Below, in pieces: positions 24,972 to 33,681 of a stretch of 39,660 nt of DNA. Made by a program: the position numbers and the translations under genes. Every line of letters starts with the position of its first letter. The stretch's first letter is position 1. The notes below the pieces were generated by a model that worked only from the letters and a program-made list of their open reading frames with translations, was not told the DNA's origin and did not search any database. Source of the stretch: Bacteroidetes bacterium ADurb.Bin139 (GTDB taxonomy: Bacteria > Bacteroidota > Bacteroidia > Bacteroidales > UBA932); assembly GCA_002070565.1 (NCBI GenBank), contig MWDM01000014.1, positions 1-39,660 of the forward strand, given 5' to 3'.

Positions 24972-26021
24972 TTAAATAATCAACATGGCATCGCCGTAGG
25001 CTCCAAAATGGTATTTTTCTTTTATAGCAATGCGGTATGCATTAATAACAGTATCGTAACCACCGAAAGCGGCAACAAACATGAGCATGGTGGACTGTGG
25101 AAGGTGGAAATTGCTGATCAAGGCGTTGGGAATGTAAAAATCGTACGGAGGAAAAATGAATTTATTGGTCCAGCCCTCAAAAGCAGTGACCTCCCTTTTG
25201 GTGGTTACAGGGGTTTCTACGGCCCGCAACACATCTATCCCTGTTGCAAAAACCCTGTTGCCCATGGATTTGGCGTTGTTAATAATCCGGGCACTGGACT
25301 CGGAGATGACTACCGGTTCAGAGTCCATTTTATGTTTGGACAGATCTTCTACGTCTACAGCCCGGAAATGTCCCATACCCATGTGAAGGGTGATTTCTGC
25401 GGTGATGACCCCTTTGATGGTCATACGCTTGAGCAACTCTTTGCTAAAATGCAGGGCTCCGTCCGGAGCAGCTACAGCCCCTTCTACCTTGGCGAAAACA
25501 GACTGGTAGCGTTCCTGGTCCAGCGGATCTGAATGCTTGCGTATCCATTTGGGAACAGGCATTTCCCCCAACCGGTACAGGGTTGCCTTAAAATTTTCAT
25601 AGGTGCCATCGCACAAAAAACGCAAAGTTCTGCCCCGGGAAGTGGTGTTGTCTATCACTTCTGCCACCAGCGCGTCGTTTTCTCCAAAATACAATTTGTT
25701 GCCGATCCGGATTTTGCGGGCCGGATCTACCAGGACATCCCACAGGCGCTGGTCCCGGTTCAGTTCACGAAGCAGGAAGACTTCAATTTCGGCCCCTGTT
25801 TTTTCTTTGTTCCCGTGAAGACGTGCCGGAAAAACCTTGGTGTTATTAAAAATTACAACATCATTTTCCAGCATCAGGTTTATTATGTCCTTGAATATCA
25901 TGTGCTCAATGGCTCCGGTTTTCTTGTTCAGAACCATCATGCGGGATTCGTCACGGTTGGGTGCTGGGCGGCTGGCTATAAGAGATTGCGGCAGGTCAAA
26001 ATTGAATTGTGAAAGCTTCAT
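24972..26021 (-). CDS. queA: S-adenosylmethionine:tRNA ribosyltransferase-isomerase
   Basis: Transfers and isomerises the ribosyl group of SAM onto preQ1 in tRNA, forming epoxyqueuosine at position 34. The 349-residue protein shows the family marks [20 protein letters not shown] near the N terminus, [18 protein letters not shown] (about 54-71), [28 protein letters not shown] and [17 protein letters not shown]. Preceded by an AT-rich 63-bp gap containing a short palindrome, after truB. folE in this window makes the first precursor of the same pathway but is unlinked. Confidence 0.96.
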   Translation of the reverse strand: MKLSQFNFDLPQSLIASRPAPNRDESRMMVLNKKTGAIEHMIFKDIINLMLENDVVIFNNTKVFPARLHGNKEKTGAEIEVFLLRELNRDQRLWDVLVDPARKIRIGNKLYFGENDALVAEVIDNTTSRGRTLRFLCDGTYENFKATLYRLGEMPVPKWIRKHSDPLDQERYQSVFAKVEGAVAAPDGALHFSKELLKRMTIKGVITAEITLHMGMGHFRAVDVEDLSKHKMDSEPVVISESSARIINNAKSMGNRVFATGIDVLRAVETPVTTKREVTAFEGWTNKFIFPPYDFYIPNALISNFHLPQSTMLMFVAAFGGYDTVINAYRIAIKEKYHFGAYGDAMLII

Positions 26022-26049
26022 ACAGTCGTCTTTAATAAATAGATAAACG

Positions 26050-26062
26050 ACGTATTATACGT
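26050..26062. promoter_or_regulatory. Palindrome in the truB-queA gap
   Basis: ACGTATTATACGT is a 13-nt dyad (ACGTA-TTA-TACGT) 29 nt upstream of the queA ATG, inside an AT-rich gap that also holds a GTCGT/ACGAC inverted pair (about 26027-26052). The minus strand reads TATAAT across its centre. It could be a protein-binding site or part of a promoter; no preQ1 riboswitch is recognisable. Confidence 0.3.
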
Positions 26063-26084
26063 AATAAAAATAAAAAAGTTTCAT

Positions 26085-26825
26085 TTAATTGAAGAAATTT
26101 TCAAATTCTTCTATGGTAACAGCATCATCTGCTTTAAAATTACCCGATCCCGTGCGGCGGAGTGAAGACAGACAGGCACCGCTTTCCAGGGCAATTCCCA
26201 GGTCTCTGGCCAAAGCCCGGATATAAGTGCCTTTACTGCATTTAATCTGTAATGTCAGCAGGGGAGGCACAAAATCTTTTATTTCCAGTTCGTAAATCCT
26301 TATCTGATTTTTTGCCAATTCCGGGGTTTCCAGGCCTTGTCTTGCAAATTCGTAAGCCCTCATACCGTCAACGATCTTGGCCGAGTACACCGGAGGCAGC
26401 TGGAGCTGCTCACCCAGGAAGCCTTCCAGGGCTTTTTCCAGCAGCTCCCTGTTGATATGTTCCCAGGGATAAAAAGTATCAATTTCGTGTTCCATATCAC
26501 AAGACGGGGTAGTGGCGCCAAAAGTGATACCGGCCAGGTATTCCTTGTCCTGCGCCTGAAAAGTGTCTGCCTGGCGGGTAGCCTTGCCCACGCAGATGAT
26601 AAGCAGTCCGGTAGCCAGGGGATCCAGGGTCCCTGTATGACCCACCTTGATCTTTTTCATCTGCCAGTGGCGCTGCAGGCGGAATCTGACTTTCCTGACA
26701 ACATCTGCAGAGGTCCATTCCAATGGCTTGTCAATGCACAGGATCATGCCTTCCTCCAGGGCAGCTTCAGGACCGGGAACCTGACCTGTAAGCGTATGTC
26801 GGTCAATAACATGCATAATAGTCAC
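26085..26825 (-). CDS. truB: tRNA pseudouridine(55) synthase
   Basis: Makes pseudouridine 55 in the T loop of tRNAs. The 246-residue protein has LCIDKPLEWTSADVVRKVR (about residues 29-47), the catalytic Asp in KVGHTGTLDPLATGLLIICVG, SYS-type segment PPVYSAKIVDGMRAYEFAR and the RNA-binding CSKGTYIRALARDLG. The first 27 residues are an extension not typical of the family, but the ATG overlaps the rfbC stop (ATGA at 26822-26825), supporting this start; an internal ATG at residue 27 would also work. Confidence 0.95.
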   Translation of the reverse strand: MTIMHVIDRHTLTGQVPGPEAALEEGMILCIDKPLEWTSADVVRKVRFRLQRHWQMKKIKVGHTGTLDPLATGLLIICVGKATRQADTFQAQDKEYLAGITFGATTPSCDMEHEIDTFYPWEHINRELLEKALEGFLGEQLQLPPVYSAKIVDGMRAYEFARQGLETPELAKNQIRIYELEIKDFVPPLLTLQIKCSKGTYIRALARDLGIALESGACLSSLRRTGSGNFKADDAVTIEEFENFFN

Positions 26826-27355
26826 AATGCAAAGGGCCGGGCATCCCGGTCCCTGGATGAAAGGATCATCTGTTCCGGGGACAGGGGCCAGGGTATAGCC
26901 AGAGTGGGAGAGTCAAAGCGGTATATGCCTTCAGAGGCGGGATGATAGCGCTCATCTGTTTTGTACTGAACAATAGCTCTGGAAGTGAGCACGCAAAAAC
27001 CATGAGCGAATCCTTTTGGTATGAACAGTTGCTTTTTGTTCACAGAACTCAGGTGTATATGAAAAAACTGTCCCCTTGTGGGGGAATTTTCCCTGATATC
27101 AACGGCTACATCAAAGATTTCCCCGTCAACCACCCGGATGAATTTGGACTGGGCATAGGGTTCTTTCTGGAAATGAAGGCCCCTGGTCACTCCAAAACGC
27201 GACATGGATTCATTTTCCTGTACAAAATCAACAGGGCCCACGTGCTGTTCCAGGGCTTCCTTAAGGTACGATTCCATGAAATAACCCCGCGCGTCCTCAA
27301 TTACACGCGGGGTGATGACCCAGATGCCTTTTATGGTTGCCTGTTCAAATACCAT
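26822..27355 (-). CDS. rfbC: dTDP-4-dehydrorhamnose 3,5-epimerase
   Basis: Double epimerisation of dTDP-4-keto-6-deoxyglucose on the way to dTDP-L-rhamnose, used in surface glycans. Cupin-fold protein of 177 residues from the chosen start, with PRVIEDARGYFMESY, catalytic His in GVTRGLHFQKEPYAQSKFIR, DVAVDIRENSPTRGQ and FIPKGFAHGFCVLT. The frame allows a start 7 codons upstream, but the ATG at 27355 forms a TAATG overlap with the upstream MFS stop and gives the usual N terminus. rfbA, rfbB and rfbD are not in the window. Confidence 0.94.
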   Translation of the reverse strand: MVFEQATIKGIWVITPRVIEDARGYFMESYLKEALEQHVGPVDFVQENESMSRFGVTRGLHFQKEPYAQSKFIRVVDGEIFDVAVDIRENSPTRGQFFHIHLSSVNKKQLFIPKGFAHGFCVLTSRAIVQYKTDERYHPASEGIYRFDSPTLAIPWPLSPEQMILSSRDRDARPFAL

Positions 27356-28560
27356 TATTCCTGATTTGTACTCCAAAGATACTTAGAAAAAACAACAAAA
27401 AGGGTGGTCACTCCCATGACTGCACCCAGGAACAGGAACATGGCACGCATTTCTGCAAATCGCGTGATCAGCGCAAAGGCCGCCGAAGCAGCCAGAATAA
27501 ACAGGAACGAAAGCTGGTTGGAGTAACCCAGCATATGGCCCAGGTTACGTCCCGGCACTTTACGGATGATGGCCGTATCCAGGGGAACTTTGTACAAACC
27601 ACATAAAATACCGGTAATAAAGAACAACATTCCAAAATAAAAGCCGCTTATACGGAATGCATACAGGCTTAAAAACATCAGGGTAATGGCCAGGCCGCAG
27701 GAAGGAACCAATATTTTATTGTCAATTTTCTCAGATATAATCCCCGAAAGGAAACACCCGGCCCCTGTTCCCATGGCAGCTGCCGTAAGAACCAGGCCGG
27801 TGCTTAAATCGCTCATCCCCAAATTACGCCGGCAATAGACCAGCAATGTCATCTGAATCAATCCGGCAATGAACCAGAAAACAGAAAGGGCAACCACTAC
27901 GCTGTTCAGGCCCTTGTATTTCCTGGCCAGTCTTATGCTCTGTAACAGGAACAGGACAGGACGGATGGTTCTGTTGTTTTCTTCAGGAGGTGTTTCCTGT
28001 GCCCTGATGGTCCGGGAACTGATGACCCCGCCCAGGGCGACCGCCATGAAAGTCAGGGACAGGCCCCATGCAGGGACCACCCGGGCTAAAAAGGAAGCCA
28101 TCATGGTTCCCATGATCATCCCCAGAAAAGACACCATTTCCATATTGCCGGTCCCGAAGGCAATGTGGTCAGGACCACCAATATCCCTGATAAGCCCGTA
28201 TTTGGAAGGTGAGAAAAGGCTGCTCTGAACCCCCATGAGCAGTATGGAAATCATCACCAGCGATACGCTTTCCAGCAGAAAACCTGCCGAAGCCAGCAGA
28301 ATGATGGGAACCTCGGCCAGCTTGGCTATCCTGACTACCGATAGTTTATTGAAAATCACAGCCCACCTGCCGGCCAGGGGAGACAGGAATACATAGGGCA
28401 CCACAAGTGATCCGGCCGCCAGGGAAACGAGCGGGGCTTCGTACCGGGCGCCCACCCACCCAACGGCAATAAAGCAAGCCAGTGTTTTAAGGTAGTTATC
28501 GTTGAGCACACCCAGGAAATTCGTTACCAACAGTGGCCACCAGCGCAGTTTCCCAGACAT
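27355..28560 (-). CDS. MFS transporter (LplT/Aas-like)
   Basis: A 401-residue multi-pass inner-membrane transporter with about 11-12 hydrophobic helices. The N-terminal VTNFLGVLNDNYLKTLACFI (about residues 12-31) and the LMGVQSSLFSPSKYGLIRDI motif match the lysophospholipid transporter LplT and the MFS half of Aas-type acyltransferases. Substrate could be a lysophospholipid, but no acyltransferase gene lies beside it, so this is inference. Starts 1 nt after gltX and overlaps rfbC by 1 nt. Confidence 0.87.
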   Translation of the reverse strand: MSGKLRWWPLLVTNFLGVLNDNYLKTLACFIAVGWVGARYEAPLVSLAAGSLVVPYVFLSPLAGRWAVIFNKLSVVRIAKLAEVPIILLASAGFLLESVSLVMISILLMGVQSSLFSPSKYGLIRDIGGPDHIAFGTGNMEMVSFLGMIMGTMMASFLARVVPAWGLSLTFMAVALGGVISSRTIRAQETPPEENNRTIRPVLFLLQSIRLARKYKGLNSVVVALSVFWFIAGLIQMTLLVYCRRNLGMSDLSTGLVLTAAAMGTGAGCFLSGIISEKIDNKILVPSCGLAITLMFLSLYAFRISGFYFGMLFFITGILCGLYKVPLDTAIIRKVPGRNLGHMLGYSNQLSFLFILAASAAFALITRFAEMRAMFLFLGAVMGVTTLFVVFSKYLWSTNQE

Positions 28561-28561
28561 A

Positions 28562-30115
28562 TTACAGCGTGTTTAGTGCGTGATCAATGCGTTTTAATGT
28601 ATCTTCACGGCCAATGACAGCCATGATATCGGAAAGCCCCGGTCCTTGCGGTTTTCCCACCAGACACAGGCGCAGGGCATTCATCACCTGTCCTGTTTTG
28701 AATCCTTCGGCTTCGATCCACCGGTGTAAGGCCTGCTCTATGGTTGTTGCATCGAAAGGTTCACACAGGGCCAGAACCTTTCTGGTTCCTTCCACGATGG
28801 AACGGATCCCGGGTTTCCAGATTTTTTTTTGCATGGCAGGATCATAACTTTCGGGCGGTATGAAAAAATAATCCGACAGATCCCAGAAATCCTTCACAAA
28901 ACCGGCCCGGTTCCTGATCAGTGAAACCACCTGTTCTGCTTTTAGGGCAGTAGTTGTGATCCCCCTGTCACGCAACAGGGGCAGGAAATCCTGTGCAAGC
29001 TGGCTGTCTGAGCGGTTTCTCAGGTATTGCTGATTAAACCATTTGGCTTTTTCCGGATTGAAACGGGCTCCTGATTTGATCACCCGTTCCAGGGAAAACC
29101 GGGCAGTGAGTTCTTCCATGGAAAAGATCTCCTGCTCGGTGCCCGGATTCCAGCCCAGAAGAGCGATCATGTTGATAAAGGCTTCGGGGTAGTAGCCGTC
29201 TTCCCGGTATCCCCTGGATTTTTCGCCCGAAGGGCTGGTCCATTCCAGCGGAAAAACCGGGAATCCCAGCCTGTCTCCATCCCTTTTGCTTAGCTTTCCC
29301 TGGCCATCGGGCTTGAGCAACAGGGGCAGATGGGCGAACTGCGGCCTTTGTTTCTGCCATCCGAAAGATTCATACAGCAGATAATGCAACGGGAGCGAGG
29401 GAAGCCATTCTTCCCCCCGGATCACATGGGTAATGCGCATCAGGTAATCATCCACGATATTGGCCAGGTGGTAGGTGGGAAGCCCGTCCTGAGCCTTCCA
29501 CAATACCTTGTCATCCAGTGTGCCGGACTGAACACTGATGTCACCCCGGATAAGATCGTGCATGGCTATTGTTTTGTCTTCCGGAACCTTGAACCGGATT
29601 ACCCAGTTGTTGCTTTCCCCTATCCTGCGTGATACCTCGGCAGGATCCATGTTCAGGGAATTCACCGTTTTCTTCCGGAAAGCATGGTTGTAAATAAAGG
29701 TTTCACCCTGGCTTTCGGCTTCATGCCTGTAGGATGCCAGTTCGGCGGGCGTGTCGAAGGCGTAATAGGCGTCGTTCCGGTTTACAAGCTGAAGGGCATA
29801 TTTTTCATACAGGTTTTTCCGGTCACTCTGCCGGTAAGGAGCATAAGGATGGCGACCGGAAGGCTCACTGACAACGGATCCGCTGTCATCCACACCTTCG
29901 TCCGGGACGATACCGCACCAGCGGAGGGCATCTATGATGTACTGTTCGGCCCCGGGCACAAAACGCTGCATATCGGTGTCTTCAATACGGAGCACAAAAG
30001 TACCTCCATGCTTCCTGGCAAACAGGTAATTAAACAGTGCTGTGCGCACCCCCCCCATATGAAGGGGACCCGTAGGACTGGGGGCAAAACGAACCCTGAC
30101 TTTTTCCTTTGACAT
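28562..30115 (-). CDS. gltX: Glutamyl-tRNA synthetase
   Basis: Class I enzyme charging tRNA-Glu. The chosen start gives a 517-residue protein beginning MSKEKVRVRFAPSPTGPLHM, with the HIGH-equivalent PTGPLHMGG straight after, VLRIEDTDMQRFVPGAEQYI, WLPSLPLHYLLYESF and the KMSKS-equivalent KLSKRDGDR. Its C-terminal anticodon-binding domain is complete. The frame opens 13 codons earlier at 30154, which would run into ftsZ; the ATG at 30115 is 1 nt after the ftsZ stop. The Bacteroidota-type length (over 500 residues) is normal. Confidence 0.95.
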   Translation of the reverse strand: MSKEKVRVRFAPSPTGPLHMGGVRTALFNYLFARKHGGTFVLRIEDTDMQRFVPGAEQYIIDALRWCGIVPDEGVDDSGSVVSEPSGRHPYAPYRQSDRKNLYEKYALQLVNRNDAYYAFDTPAELASYRHEAESQGETFIYNHAFRKKTVNSLNMDPAEVSRRIGESNNWVIRFKVPEDKTIAMHDLIRGDISVQSGTLDDKVLWKAQDGLPTYHLANIVDDYLMRITHVIRGEEWLPSLPLHYLLYESFGWQKQRPQFAHLPLLLKPDGQGKLSKRDGDRLGFPVFPLEWTSPSGEKSRGYREDGYYPEAFINMIALLGWNPGTEQEIFSMEELTARFSLERVIKSGARFNPEKAKWFNQQYLRNRSDSQLAQDFLPLLRDRGITTTALKAEQVVSLIRNRAGFVKDFWDLSDYFFIPPESYDPAMQKKIWKPGIRSIVEGTRKVLALCEPFDATTIEQALHRWIEAEGFKTGQVMNALRLCLVGKPQGPGLSDIMAVIGREDTLKRIDHALNTL

Positions 30116-30116
30116 A

Positions 30117-31538
30117 TCAATCCTGTGTTTGATGTATATAGGCGTTATCGGCACTTAGCCGCTGCTGGCCGTTTTTTTCTTCTATTTTGACGGGAGAAGG
30201 TTTGGCAATATCCCCGGTGCCGTTCATTTTCAACCCTGCTGTTCGTCTTTTATAGGCCGGTACCTTTTCCAGTTCTGCGATGTTCTGGTCTGCATCCAGA
30301 ATCAAGACCGGTTTTTTCCTTTGGACAACCGGCTCATGCCCGGTCACCGGTTTAACAATGAATTCACTGGGCTTGTTTGTGACCCGGATTTCATCGTTTC
30401 CCCTTTCTGTAAAGTACCTGTCCTGCCCGGGTACAAAACCGGGAACCGGGTCCTGCGCCTGTTCCCCATCAAGATAAAAAGGTTCCACCCTGGCTTTCTC
30501 CGTTTCTTTTGCCCCCTCGTTTCCGTAAACGGCAATCGGAGGAAGCGAATGGATACTGAATCCGGTTGCAATCACCGTGACCCTGATCTCGTCCTGGATA
30601 GAGGGATCACATATTACGCCCCGTTTGAAATTGGAAACGCCGCCTGTATAATCGGCAATATATCCCATGATCTGGGACAATTCGGCCATGGACAAGGCTT
30701 TTTCTTTTCCCGAGGTAATATTTATCAGCACATTGCGGGCGCGTGACAGATCGGCGTCGTTAAGCAGGGGTGAGGTAAAGGCAGATTCAACGGCTTTCAT
30801 CGCCCTGTTTTCTCCCGAGCCTGACCCGGTGCCCATCAGGGCCATGCCGCTTTGTGTCATGACCATCTTCACATCGGCAAAATCGACATTCACAAACCCC
30901 GGACGGGTAATGATCTCGGAAATCCCCTTTACCGCATTTTTCAAGATGTCGTCTGTTCTCTGGAATGCCTCGAAAATAGGGAGATCTCCGTAAGCCCTGT
31001 ATATTTTTTCGTTGTCAATAATGATCAGGGAATCGGCATATTGCTGCATTTCCTGGATCCCGTCCAGTGCCCGTTTCAGGAAATCCTTTCCCTCGTCCCT
31101 GAACGGCAGGGTGACTACTCCTACGGTAAGCAGATCCATTTCTTTGGCAATCCTGGCAATGATGGGGGCTGCTCCCGTTCCCGTGCCACCTCCCATGCCT
31201 GCTGTGATGAATACCATTTCTGTGGAACCCTCAAACAAAGCCCTTATGCGGTCCTCGCTTTCCATGGCAGCCTGTTTGGCTATATCGGGATTGCAACCGG
31301 CTCCTCTTCCGCGCGTAAGTACACTGCCAAGTTGCAGTTTATCGGGGACGGGGCTCAGATCCAGAGCCTGTGCATCGGTGTTGCAGACCACAAAATCCAC
31401 GTCGCTCAGACCCGAGCGGTACATATGGCTGACGGCATTTCCGCCTCCGCCGCCAACTCCGATCACCTTGATGATAGACTTGTTGTTTTCCCAGTTCAGG
31501 GGAATTAATTCTTCTTCTTTTTCTTTCATGACACTCAC
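30117..31538 (-). CDS. ftsZ: Cell division protein FtsZ
   Basis: Tubulin-like GTPase forming the Z ring at mid-cell. The 473-residue protein has IKVIGVGGGGGNAVSHM near the start, the tubulin signature GMGGGTGTGAAPIIARIA (about residues 113-130), and the T7-loop NVDFADVKMVM. A variable linker leads to a C-terminal tail with KVPAYKRR and the end SADNAYIHQTQD, resembling the Bacteroidota FtsZ tail that binds FtsA. The listed start is a GTG overlapping the ftsA stop as GTGA; an ATG three codons later (31529) is an equal alternative. Confidence 0.96.
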   Translation of the reverse strand: MSVMKEKEEELIPLNWENNKSIIKVIGVGGGGGNAVSHMYRSGLSDVDFVVCNTDAQALDLSPVPDKLQLGSVLTRGRGAGCNPDIAKQAAMESEDRIRALFEGSTEMVFITAGMGGGTGTGAAPIIARIAKEMDLLTVGVVTLPFRDEGKDFLKRALDGIQEMQQYADSLIIIDNEKIYRAYGDLPIFEAFQRTDDILKNAVKGISEIITRPGFVNVDFADVKMVMTQSGMALMGTGSGSGENRAMKAVESAFTSPLLNDADLSRARNVLINITSGKEKALSMAELSQIMGYIADYTGGVSNFKRGVICDPSIQDEIRVTVIATGFSIHSLPPIAVYGNEGAKETEKARVEPFYLDGEQAQDPVPGFVPGQDRYFTERGNDEIRVTNKPSEFIVKPVTGHEPVVQRKKPVLILDADQNIAELEKVPAYKRRTAGLKMNGTGDIAKPSPVKIEEKNGQQRLSADNAYIHQTQD

Positions 31539-32863
31539 GCTTCGTTAGAGGCTTCAAAAATTTTATCCAGGTTTTTAAAAAGGTCCCCTATGATTGATTT
31601 TTCTTTTGTTTTCTTGCCTGTTGACACGGCTTTTACGGTTTTTTTTGATTTGGATGGTTCCCGGGTATCCAATCCGGAAAATATTTTGGTCAGATCTACA
31701 TTCTGTTCGGCCGCAAAATGAGGCTGGGCTTCAATTCCGCAAATGAGCATACCGGCAGCACAGGAATGGGTGACCTGGTTTACCTCGTCGCAATCCCCGG
31801 TAATGATGCCTTTGGGACGGGCAATACGGGCGTCATAGCCTGTTTTGAATTTTATGAACTGCGGCAGGTTAAAAAGCAGGGAACCGCCCCCGGTCAGTAC
31901 AATCCCGGCCGGCAGTTTATCGGCATAACCGCTTTGTTGTATCTCATAGAGCACCGCATCCAGGATTTCATCCATCCTTGCTTCTATGATGTGGGCCAGA
32001 AAGCGGAAGGGAATTTCCCGGGATTCGCGTCCCCCGATCCCGGCAATCACGATGGCTTTGTTTTCGGGCGCCAGGTCTGCATAACAAGATCCGTATTGGA
32101 TTTTCATCTGTTCAGCCTGCCGGGAAGTCACTTCACATCCTTGGCGGATGTCCTCTGTGATGACATTACCCCCAAAGGGTATGACGGCCGTATGACGGAC
32201 TATATTGTCGTGATAAACCAGCAGATCGGTTGTCCCTCCCCCTATGTCCACCATGGCAACGCCCAGTTCTTTTTCGTCTTCCTGGAGAACGGCCTCGGCA
32301 GTGGCCAGCGGCTCCAGGATAAGCCGCGTCAGTTTCAGGCCTGCAGCTTCTATGCATCGTTTGGTATGTTCGGCAGATACGCTTTTTCCTATGAAAAGCT
32401 TGTAATTGGCCTCAATGCAACTGCCATACATGCCAATGGGATTGGCAACACATCTGTATTCATCTACATGGTAAGATTGCGGAACCACGTGAAGTACCTC
32501 TTCTCCGGGATCCACCCTGGAGTTGTACATGTTGCGCCACATACGGTCGATCTCCTGCTCTGAAATCACTTCGTTTCGGTCGGAGCGGTTAATTATGCTG
32601 CTGACCGATTTACACTTCACATATTGTCCTGCAATTCCTACCACCACTTCGGTGATGGGCTGCCCTGTCCTTCTCCCGAGCTCTTCCAGAAGCGGTTTGA
32701 GTGTGTTGAGTACGCTCTGGTTGTTCACCACCTCTCCCCTCATGATCCCCTGGGAGGAGGATTCGCACGAGGCAATTACCTGATAGCCTTCTGCTGTTTT
32801 TTTCCCGGTAAGACAAACCACTTTGGTGGTTCCCAGGTCGATTACAGATATAGTTTTTTCCAT
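31535..32863 (-). CDS. ftsA: Cell division protein FtsA
   Basis: Actin-fold ATPase that tethers FtsZ to the membrane and recruits later division proteins. The 442-residue sequence begins with the phosphate-binding VIDLGTTKVVCLTG (about residues 7-20), then the 1C domain region, VAMVDIGGGTTDLLVY (phosphate 2) and GIVLTGGGSLLFNLPQFI (adenosine motif). The C-terminal stretch IIGDLFKNLDKIFEASNEA is a likely amphipathic membrane-targeting helix after a Lys-rich linker. Lies 14 nt after ftsQ. Confidence 0.95.
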   Translation of the reverse strand: MEKTISVIDLGTTKVVCLTGKKTAEGYQVIASCESSSQGIMRGEVVNNQSVLNTLKPLLEELGRRTGQPITEVVVGIAGQYVKCKSVSSIINRSDRNEVISEQEIDRMWRNMYNSRVDPGEEVLHVVPQSYHVDEYRCVANPIGMYGSCIEANYKLFIGKSVSAEHTKRCIEAAGLKLTRLILEPLATAEAVLQEDEKELGVAMVDIGGGTTDLLVYHDNIVRHTAVIPFGGNVITEDIRQGCEVTSRQAEQMKIQYGSCYADLAPENKAIVIAGIGGRESREIPFRFLAHIIEARMDEILDAVLYEIQQSGYADKLPAGIVLTGGGSLLFNLPQFIKFKTGYDARIARPKGIITGDCDEVNQVTHSCAAGMLICGIEAQPHFAAEQNVDLTKIFSGLDTREPSKSKKTVKAVSTGKKTKEKSIIGDLFKNLDKIFEASNEA

Positions 32864-32877
32864 GGGTCTGTTATGTT

Positions 32878-33681
32878 TTATATGTTTTTTTCATTTTTTC
32901 TGTGTGTACATACGAGCTGGTCTCCAAAACGTGCGTCTACCACGCTGTATTTTTCTTTCCCCCCCAGGGGCTCCAGCACCCGGTAAAATTCCTGCAGCTT
33001 GTCCAGCTTGTATTGAAACCGGCCGAGGTCCCCGATTTTCAGCTCAATGTCCTTTTCCTTTGGTACGATCATGATATCCTGATAATCCTCAACCACAATG
33101 GTCTCTGCTTTTTTGCTCCAGAAGGGGTGCGCAGCTATGAATCCTGTCATCCGGGTCATGGTGGCGAGCCACTCATCTGCTGTATCCATCTGTCCCCGGT
33201 AGGACGGGGGATAGGAAAACGGCACATTGCCACGTACAATCAGGGCTGTTGACCGGTGCGGATTGACTACCGGAAAAATAAAATGCTCCCCTGATACAAA
33301 ATAGGACCCCATGCGGGTATCAAGCCGGTATAAAGGCGTATGTTGTTTTATTTCAAGCTTTAACGTACCATCTATAGTCTTCACGGCGTTGCACTGCCTG
33401 ACCGATGCAAAGGATGTCACTTCTTTTTCCAGGCGGTACATGTCAATGGCCGGAAAATCCCTGCCCGGCAATACAATAGCATTGCGCTCCAGATATGAAG
33501 CCACTTCCCCGGCACTTATCAGCGGATTTTGCAGGCTGTCCCTTACTATGATGAGAACCTGCTGGCATCTGTCCTGGTTTTTTTCCCGGACAAGCCTGGT
33601 GGCAAAATAGAAATAAGCACCCAGGATACCGGTCAGTAGGACGTATCCGCAGATCTGCAACGCTTTTTTCCATTTACTCAT
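32878..33681 (-). CDS. ftsQ: Cell division protein FtsQ (DivIB-like)
   Basis: Single-pass inner-membrane divisome protein linking early and late division steps. The 267-residue protein has one membrane helix (about residues 10-27) and a periplasmic region with a POTRA-like part (LISAGEVASYLERNAIVLPG) and a beta domain (IVVEDYQDIMIVPKEKDIEL and FQYKLDKLQEFYRVLEPLG). Sequence similarity in FtsQ is low, so the call rests on topology and position between murC and ftsA. The start overlaps the murC stop by 4 nt. Confidence 0.88.
   Translation of the reverse strand: MSKWKKALQICGYVLLTGILGAYFYFATRLVREKNQDRCQQVLIIVRDSLQNPLISAGEVASYLERNAIVLPGRDFPAIDMYRLEKEVTSFASVRQCNAVKTIDGTLKLEIKQHTPLYRLDTRMGSYFVSGEHFIFPVVNPHRSTALIVRGNVPFSYPPSYRGQMDTADEWLATMTRMTGFIAAHPFWSKKAETIVVEDYQDIMIVPKEKDIELKIGDLGRFQYKLDKLQEFYRVLEPLGGKEKYSVVDARFGDQLVCTHRKNEKNI

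Noticed and set aside
26022..26084. preQ1 riboswitch upstream of queA
   Set aside because: The gap has simple dyads but no recognisable preQ1 aptamer with its A-rich tail pairing.
26822..27355. A surface-polysaccharide cluster marked by rfbC
   Set aside because: rfbC stands alone among truB, MFS and gltX; no glycosyltransferases or other dTDP-rhamnose genes are nearby.
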